Positions 58,104-64,000 of a DNA stretch of 64,000 nucleotides are shown one piece after another. The stretch is from Blasia pusilla. Taxonomy: Eukaryota > Marchantiophyta > Marchantiopsida > Blasiales. Each line of letters begins with the position of its first letter. The first letter of the stretch is position 1. The translations under genes were made by a program, and so were the position numbers. The notes under the pieces are model-generated. The model ran no database searches. It worked only from the letters and a program-made list of their open reading frames with translations, and was not told the DNA's origin. The stretch lies in the NCBI GenBank assembly GCA_050084515.1, contig CM114271.1:26908001-26972000 (forward strand). The letters are read 5' to 3'.

Positions 58104-58471
58104 TGTCATGACCATACGGATTATGTTGTAGAGTATGGTGTGCTAGTAGAGGCCATTCCTTATGTAGGACCGTAGTGGATTGGTAGAGATGCGGTTCCAT
58201 ACATAGGGTTGGGGGTTACTTAGTTGGGGGTGACTTTCCCAGTAGGGCCCGCTCTTAGGTTGGAGGATATAAGGTGGAGTGCATTCAAAGAACAGTCAGT
58301 TCTTTGAGTTGAGCCTGTTGCGTTGGGAGTTAGCCTTGGTAGTGAGTAGAGCTCTTGGCTATGGTGTTTCCCGCAAGCTTCGACCTAGATTCTCCCATCG
58401 TGGAGTGGGTTTGGCTCGATTGTATGTGATTGTAAACGTGTTTTATGACAGTAGGTCTTTCACGCATTTCA
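58104..58471 (+). repeat. 3' copy of terminal repeat B
   Basis: 368 bp, exactly as long as the 5' copy, with seven substitutions and no indel. One substitution removes a base of the hairpin arm (CTCAAAGAAC becomes TTCAAAGAAC). Confidence 0.9.
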
Positions 58472-58473
58472 GT

Positions 58474-58577
58474 TGTGGTACACTTGTGTTTGTGGATACT
58501 CTCGTCTATGTTATGTATGTATGTGAGTATGGTATGTCAGCGATGTATGTTGTATGACGATGTGGATTCGCACGACA
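58474..58577 (+). repeat. Terminal repeat A' of the nested element
   Basis: 104 bp copy of repeat A forming the outer 3' end of the element. It ends CGCACGACA immediately before the target duplication ACTT. Confidence 0.88.
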
Positions 58578-59250
58578 ACTTGTAGGCTTGCAGTACATGT
58601 TGTGTGGATTAGCTAGAGGCATAGCCAATCTACTAGTCTACGATGGTTGTTAGAGAGGATGGCACATGATATGTTCCATGCCAAATTTTTCTAGAAGTCC
58701 TCATGGATGATGGTTGTGCCCAGATGTATAAAAGATAGGTGGTTAGACATTTAGGCTAGTTTGAGTGGGATGGATGACAAGGCAATTAACGATGGGACCA
58801 CAAGAGCATCTGACCTTCTTGTTCTTAGCATCTTAGAGATGTATATCACACGTACAAAGAGACAAATGACTATATGGAGTTAGAGAGACGTAAACACCAT
58901 CGCGTCAATGGCATAGAGAGTCAGCGGGTTGTTCGGATGTAACTTCGTCTTGAGATGTCAGATGAGGTTGACAACATGTTTGTTGTGTTCGGAACGTCGT
59001 TTATGACGATTTTCCTATTTTGGTTTTAGTCTGTCAGGTGCCCCGTTGACCGAGTCAATGGTCACCCGGTAACTTGTGCGCGCAGGTTACCCTTGGTAGG
59101 GCTATTTTTTGGGGAAGAGCCTTTTGGCTCTTCCCAATGGTATAAGAGTGAGGAAGATGGCTTTTCCAAGCCATCTTGCTCATGTTCAGCCTTAGGAGCG
59201 TCTCTCTTGCATAGACGTGTGTGGATGTGTAGGAGTTAGGGTGCTAGCGT

Positions 59251-62200
59251 ATGTTAATACCTATAAGTATTACAACTTCTAATCTACTTCTATGTGTCAT
59301 TTATAGTTCATCGGTCAATATTGATGCTTAATCCATTATGCTTGCCACTTCTTCATGACCACTATCTACATCACTTAAGGCCCAAGATACACTTTCACAA
59401 TGCATATATGAATAGCCCAAACCAAGAGGGAATTCATTAGGAACTAAACTCTCATAGGTAGAGTTTCAATCTCTCTCATGCTCTACCTCTTGATCAATTA
59501 CGTCTTGATCTCTCTCTCTCTCTCGATAGTGGGTCAAGGGGACCTCCCTAATCCCAACCTATAATAGTGGATCAAGGGAACTTTCCTAAATTATAAATTC
59601 AACTACTCAAAGTAGGTAACTTACATGAAATGGTAAGTTCCTCAATTTAACTCTAAATAAGCCCAAAACAAAGGTAATCTACACACTCAAGTTACTCTAG
59701 TCTCTCATGGATCATCTTATGACCCCACCCCCCACTCAATTACGATTGATTTCCCAACATAAGGCTTCTTAAATTTTTTTCTATCGAGTTGACATTATAA
59801 TCAAAGAGGAATCACTTAGAATACTTACAAATTGCTTGGAAAGACCAAATATTGAAAATTGAAATTGGGGAAGAGGGATGATTCACATAAAAAATTGGCA
59901 AAAATGGCTTTGATTAGTGTTGTAATGATCCGATGTGTATCGAATCCAATTTCAAGCAAGCTAGGAGGACCTGTTTATCTTTGTAGCACTAGCTACCATG
60001 ATTAAAGGGACACGACATATGTTGGAGGAACAAGATGAAGCACTCCAGTAGGAAGAGGGGTTTTAGCTCCGTTAGGGGAAGACATGACAACATAGTGGCA
60101 ATAATAACATGGAAAAAGATTTTTTTTAAAAAGAGGATGGATGGAATGAGGGTTGAATAGATGAATCTACTCAATGCAAGCTAAGAGGATGAAGTGGCTA
60201 TGTACAAAAATATATGACCCATGATCAATCACAGTCGCTCACCCCATTGTTTGCAACCAGAGTTTATTGACGCAACTTAGAAAAATACTTTGCTCATTAG
60301 TGATTGAAAAATTAAAGAGATTAAGAGAGAGACATGGACTTATTTTTTGAAAAAGAACAATGGAGGAGAACATAAACTGATATCGGGAAAATGGCTTGGT
60401 ATAATGATTTCACAAGTTTTTTAAAAAAAAACTAGTAATTCAAGAGTGTAAATTGGTTTTTTTTTTCTCTTCTAACTAATAAGTTATCCATAAGGGCGTA
60501 CGCACATACCCTTACTGGCAACTTATTAGTTAGAAAGACCTTCTCTTGATAATTTTCTATTTACTACGTGAGAGACATCTAAAAAAAAGAGGACAACAAT
60601 GCACGTGTGAGGCCATAAGGGAATGCATCCTCTAAACTAATTTAGATGATTAGAACAATCTCTTGGACTCTTGCAGAGATAGCATTTTATGGAACCGGAT
60701 ACTAAAAATACTAGTATGATGCCCACGCTATGCATGGATGAGGGGAAAAACTTTTTCATCCTTTAAATCTTTGGTCCTCTTAATTTAACTACTTAAGTCT
60801 AACACATATCCACAATAGAAGAAGTTTGAAAAAATCGATTTTGAAGAATTTTCTGATCTCATCCTCTCTTAATAATATACTTGTATATACTCCTCCATAC
60901 CACCATACTATTAGGGGTTTAACATGGCACACAAGTCTATGGGAGTTTCATATCCACCATATGAAGGCAGAAACTATCATAAAGCAAGAGGTTTGGCAAA
61001 GGAAAACCCCGGTAAATAAGCAATATGGCGTAAGTCAATAGATGGTTTCGGATCCTCGTTGCAAAACGAGGACTACATGATCTTTAAGTCTAAGAGGTGA
61101 TATATTTTGCAAAACGAGGACGTCAAAGTCTTTCAATTTAAGAGGTGTTGTATTTCACGCAAAGTGCGAAGTAAATAGTCAAGGAATATGATTGGACGTC
61201 CGAAAGTGAGGAGGTGAACATCTTCCAAAAAGTCATAAACATCCGACTGCAAGCATTTATTGCCTGTAAGGGCAACTTCAACACGAGCAGCCTCGCCCGT
61301 CAAATGGACCTAAAGAATGAGCAAGAGAATTCAAACTCAAATTTCCGTGCCCGCACCCTACAACCGACCCTTCTACCCTACCATCGACATTTGATAACAT
61401 GCAAGAGGCTTTGATATTTATCGATCAAATATAAATTTTTCACCTGCCCAAACCTTGTTACCCGACTTATAGGCAATAATTGGGAATATCAAAGATCACC
61501 CTCAAAGGAATAGCCTAAGTGAAGGTATAAGACCCGAGATTAGCCTTTATTTTCTTATGGAAGAAAGGGGTCAACAATTTCATAGAGAGACTATAAAATT
61601 TAGAATTATGAAATACATTTATTACTAGAAACTAATCCAAAAAAAATGAAAGGAGAACTTGAAGCCCCTCCGAAATATCAAACGGGAAGTTAAAGAGCTA
61701 CCCATTTTGGACCCAAGAAAACTCCGCTAGGCAAGTCGAGGTGACCATGAACTCCCAGTTAGGGGATCTAGTAGTAAGATGTTTATATGTTTCGCATCTC
61801 CCTCCTCCGTCACCCCGCATGTCACCACCCTCTCCTCCACCATGTTAAGCTCAATCTTTTCAAATAGAACAAACACATGGGCCAATGTGGATGAATCATC
61901 ACTCACAAGAGTAGTTCAAAAATCCACAAATATAAGATGGGCAAGACCTCCCTGACCATGAATTAAATTCGAGATGCCATGGGGATGGCAATATGGAAGT
62001 GGACCAAAAGCCATCCAAGGAAGATTGTTTGGGGTTCCCGAAGGTCCGCAAGTTGTTCCTCGTCGCACAGGAAAGGACCGCAAGCACTCATAGTAATCCT
62101 CAAGGGCGGTTGCCATGGATTTCAACTTGCTAGAGGGAAGAATAGATCACCGATGGATAGAAAACAGCGCCAATGGACACAAAACCTCGGGTGAGATGTC

Positions 62201-62316
62201 TCACTTTACCGAAATCCAGAAGTCGCCGTTGTTATAAAGAGATGGGGATCCCCACAAAGAAGTCGCAATGGCGTAGTTGTCCCAACAACAACTACGCATT
62301 CAGAACATGCCTCCAT
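59251..62316. other. AT-rich spacer, no recognisable gene
   Basis: Only short open frames. A 28-bp imperfect hairpin lies at 60469-60537. The stretch 61900-62316 could include 3' UTR of the methyltransferase gene on the minus strand. Confidence 0.5.
60469..60537. repeat. Imperfect hairpin with arms of about 28 bp
   Basis: The arms 60469-60496 and 60509-60537 share CTAACTAATAAGTT and TAAGGG with a few differences and one extra T. The loop is 12 nt. It may be a MITE remnant or a small-RNA hairpin. Confidence 0.7.
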
Positions 62317-63801
62317 TTACATCGGAAAGAAGAACATGTGAATTCTTATTTGTGTCCTATTATAGCCATACAACTCGGGTAAATACTTCAATGGCAACAT
62401 AGACTGCGTGACGTCGACCACCTCCAGGCCTGCTTGAAATGCAAAGCTGAAGTAAGTGTCCAGAGTAGTCAGGTTCCTAATCTCTGTAGCTATGTATGCT
62501 ACAGGACCAGAATCTCCATTCTCTTCGTCATTAAGATCGTCGGGAACAACGTCAGCGGCTAGTTCTCGTTGGTCCATAAGCTTGCTCTTTCTGTCCGAAT
62601 CCTTCGGATGCTTGGAGGGCGGTGCTTCCATGAAAAGCGATGAATCAGATCCTCGAAGGTGCTTTGAGCCACCGTGCTTGAAAATTGACTTCCGTCGTAG
62701 AAGGCCAGCCAAGACACGAATGAGGTTGGGTACATCCATTGGGTTGTATATGAGGTCCGCTCCGAAGCTGAGACCAGACGCAAAGATTTTCCCTCAGTCC
62801 CATCAAAGCATCTTAAATTTGGAAGTAGACCAATACCAGGATTCACGTAGAGGAGACTCTTGTTATACTTCGTAACATGCACACATTCAAAACGAACTCT
62901 CTTACATGACTTGGGCGTTGAAGGCGTTGATCTCTTCCTCAGAGACCGTCTCCCACAGCAACTGTTGACAGTGGACCTGCCCATAGAATGGCGTCAAATA
63001 TGAGGGACGCTGTGTTCCTAATTTCTTGGGAAAACAAAGACTGATAAGAAACCTATAAGAACCAGTAAGGATATGAAAACGATGAAATTGGCAACAGCAA
63101 GTGGCAGTTGAATCAGAACTAGATCTTCCAGTATTTGGATTCATTAGAAACTATCAAACTTACTAGGTTATTTCCCGTTCCTTGAGTAAGAGTCGGTTTA
63201 TCCTCGATGAAGCCCTGAACACCATTGATGGCCAAGTTGTGCCGCAGATTTGCAAGAGCTGCTAGAGAACCATCCGTTAGTACCACCTGCACAAGATAAC
63301 ATGCTATGAGCATGTATTTTTCCTCATGCCAAGGAGGTACCAATGTCATAATTCTTCTCTTGCGGCAAAGAAGTAAAATGCAACACGAGGGCGTCAACCT
63401 GAGCTGCTACACTCGCATGGTCAATGGATCTTGTTAAAAAGCATTGCACGGAAAATTTTCTCCAACCTTTGAAGGATGCAACCGGCTGAGCCAAATTCCA
63501 CACATTCCTGTTCCCGAACCCAGCTGCAGACACGTGATTAAGATGGTCAGTCGCCATCAACCCCTCTCAACACTACTTCCCAATCATACAAGGAATCGAG
63601 GAAATAAGTTTCACAGCGCACCGCCAGTCGGAGAAACTCAACGAATTCATACGATCCCGCTTATTTCTCTAAACCTTCAATTGGTCGCAAATTGAAAAGA
63701 GGATGACGAAAGGCACCTCCAGGCATGACTTTCCAAGTACTACTTCAGGATGGGTGAGCAGAAACTCCGAGAGAAAGAGCCCAGCGGGCCACAAGGCACA
63801 T
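62317..63801 (-). CDS. FAM86/EEF2KMT-like protein-lysine methyltransferase, 3' part of gene
   Basis: Five exons on the minus strand join in frame: 63801-63717, 63523-63467, 63286-63164, 62976-62906 and 62767-62317 (stop 62317-62319). They encode about 260 residues of a class I SAM-dependent methyltransferase. Visible motifs are CALWPAGLFLSEFLL, then motif I ELGSGTG, the acidic VVLTDG loop with ALANLRHNL, QLLWE, and the post-motif II GADLIYNP. A long, charged insert (KHPKDSDRKSK...DLNDEENGD) and a conserved VAYIATEIRN stretch follow. This order matches plant relatives of animal FAM86A, which methylates a lysine of elongation factor 2 in the cytosol; the plant substrate is inferred. The first exon begins in mid-codon, so earlier exons must lie upstream, probably off the right edge. 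No disruption is seen. Confidence 0.85.
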
Positions 63802-64000
63802 CTGCAAATCCATGACTGTAGGAAGATTACTCAACTGAAAATATTCTTCAAAATTCTGAGCTCACACAGATGATAATCGGAAGACTAAAAGGAGAACGAT
63901 CTGTAGGAAGATATGCCAGGAGAGTAGTCTGCATCAAGTCTTAAAGAACGAAACATTGATGCTAAACTGGGTAGACAACGACAGGAAGAGGTCCGCACCC
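63802..64000 (-). other. Upstream intron or exons of the methyltransferase gene, unresolved
   Basis: A good acceptor (TTTGCAG, minus strand) borders the first resolved exon at 63802-63808. The remaining 190 bp give no convincing coding similarity and are most simply intron. Confidence 0.4.

Larger units (their letters stand above)
48867..58577 (+). mobile_element. Ty3/gypsy-type retrotransposon with C5-methyltransferase and split terminal repeats
   Basis: The 9711-bp element is bounded by TGTCATGACC and CGCACGACA. It is flanked by the exact 4-bp duplication ACTT (48863-48866 and 58578-58581), nested in a related relic. Order: repeat B (48867-49234), self-primer site (49235-49245), leader, gag with two zinc knuckles, protease-like motif, DNMT3-like methyltransferase, RT, RNase H, integrase, PHD-like finger, polypurine tract (57986-57996), repeat A (57998-58100), B (58104-58471), A' (58474-58577). 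The two B copies differ at 7 of 368 positions and A/A' at a few. Insertion is thus not recent, and gag-pol is interrupted by many stops and frameshifts. The domain order RT-RH-IN places it in Ty3/gypsy. Confidence 0.9.
47820..59250 (+). mobile_element. Older gypsy-type retroelement relic (family 1), host of a nested insertion
   Basis: The 5' end is the family 1 LTR start TGTCACATCTT (47820-47852). It is joined by deletion directly to a decayed methyltransferase region (about 47890-48140) and then to an integrase/tail region (48150-48866). That region aligns with 57000-57665 of the nested element. The relic resumes at 58578 with the same reading (GCTTGCAGTACATGTTGTG), continues through a decayed PHD-like finger (about 58590-58720), and then enters an LTR (58899-59250) whose first 38 and last roughly 240 bases are missing. 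Without the insertion the sequences on either side align gap-free with 57640-57680. Every reading frame is interrupted. Confidence 0.85.

Noticed and set aside
48867-58577. DIRS/PAT element, because of split repeats
   Set aside because: No tyrosine recombinase is seen; a DDE integrase with SVDFAGP and a 4-bp target duplication are present.
60700-60760. ACTAGTATGATGCCCACGC-like string also seen near 21145
   Set aside because: The resemblance between the two places is loose and short; not enough to call a repeat family.

Overview
This is nuclear DNA of a streptophyte. It has spliced genes with GT-AG introns, plant-type orthologues (cytosolic glutathione reductase, DWF1-type sterol reductase, a three-RRM protein resembling Arabidopsis At4g36960), AT-rich intergenic DNA and many decayed transposons. 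The small GC-rich gene islands and the kind of retroelement suggest a bryophyte, lycophyte or charophyte relative rather than a flowering plant. That placement is inference.

Four host genes could be resolved to splice sites. 85-3065 (+) is the 3' part of an RNA-binding protein gene. 12717-19968 (+) is a 16-exon glutathione reductase gene giving 486 residues. 33157-36961 (-) is a 5-exon delta24-sterol reductase gene giving 560 residues. 62317-63801 (-) is the 3' part of a FAM86/EEF2KMT-like methyltransferase gene. They are independent housekeeping genes separated by repeat-rich spacers.

The accessory content is dominated by one retrotransposon lineage. A nearly full-length Ty3/gypsy-type element (48867-58577) sits inside an older relative (47820-59250) with a 4-bp ACTT target duplication. 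A third, deleted relative lies at 24283-25679 and an LTR fragment at 10672-11085. All coding regions are decayed. The main element carries gag with two zinc knuckles, a protease-like motif, a DNMT3-like C5-cytosine methyltransferase between protease and reverse transcriptase, RT, RNase H, integrase and a C-terminal PHD-like finger. Pieces of the methyltransferase are also present in both relatives. The ends are unusual. The 5' end carries a 368-bp repeat B alone, while the 3' end is organised A-B-A', as in the split direct repeats of PAT/DIRS elements although this element encodes a gypsy integrase. Directly after the 5' repeat is an 11-nt stretch exactly complementary to the predicted 5' end of the transcript, the signature of Tf1/sushi-type self-priming.

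A non-autonomous CACTA transposon (42590-47024, CAT target duplication) has split a minisatellite. Several hairpins and dispersed repeats of unknown nature occur in the spacers. I found no rRNA, tRNA or CRISPR array.
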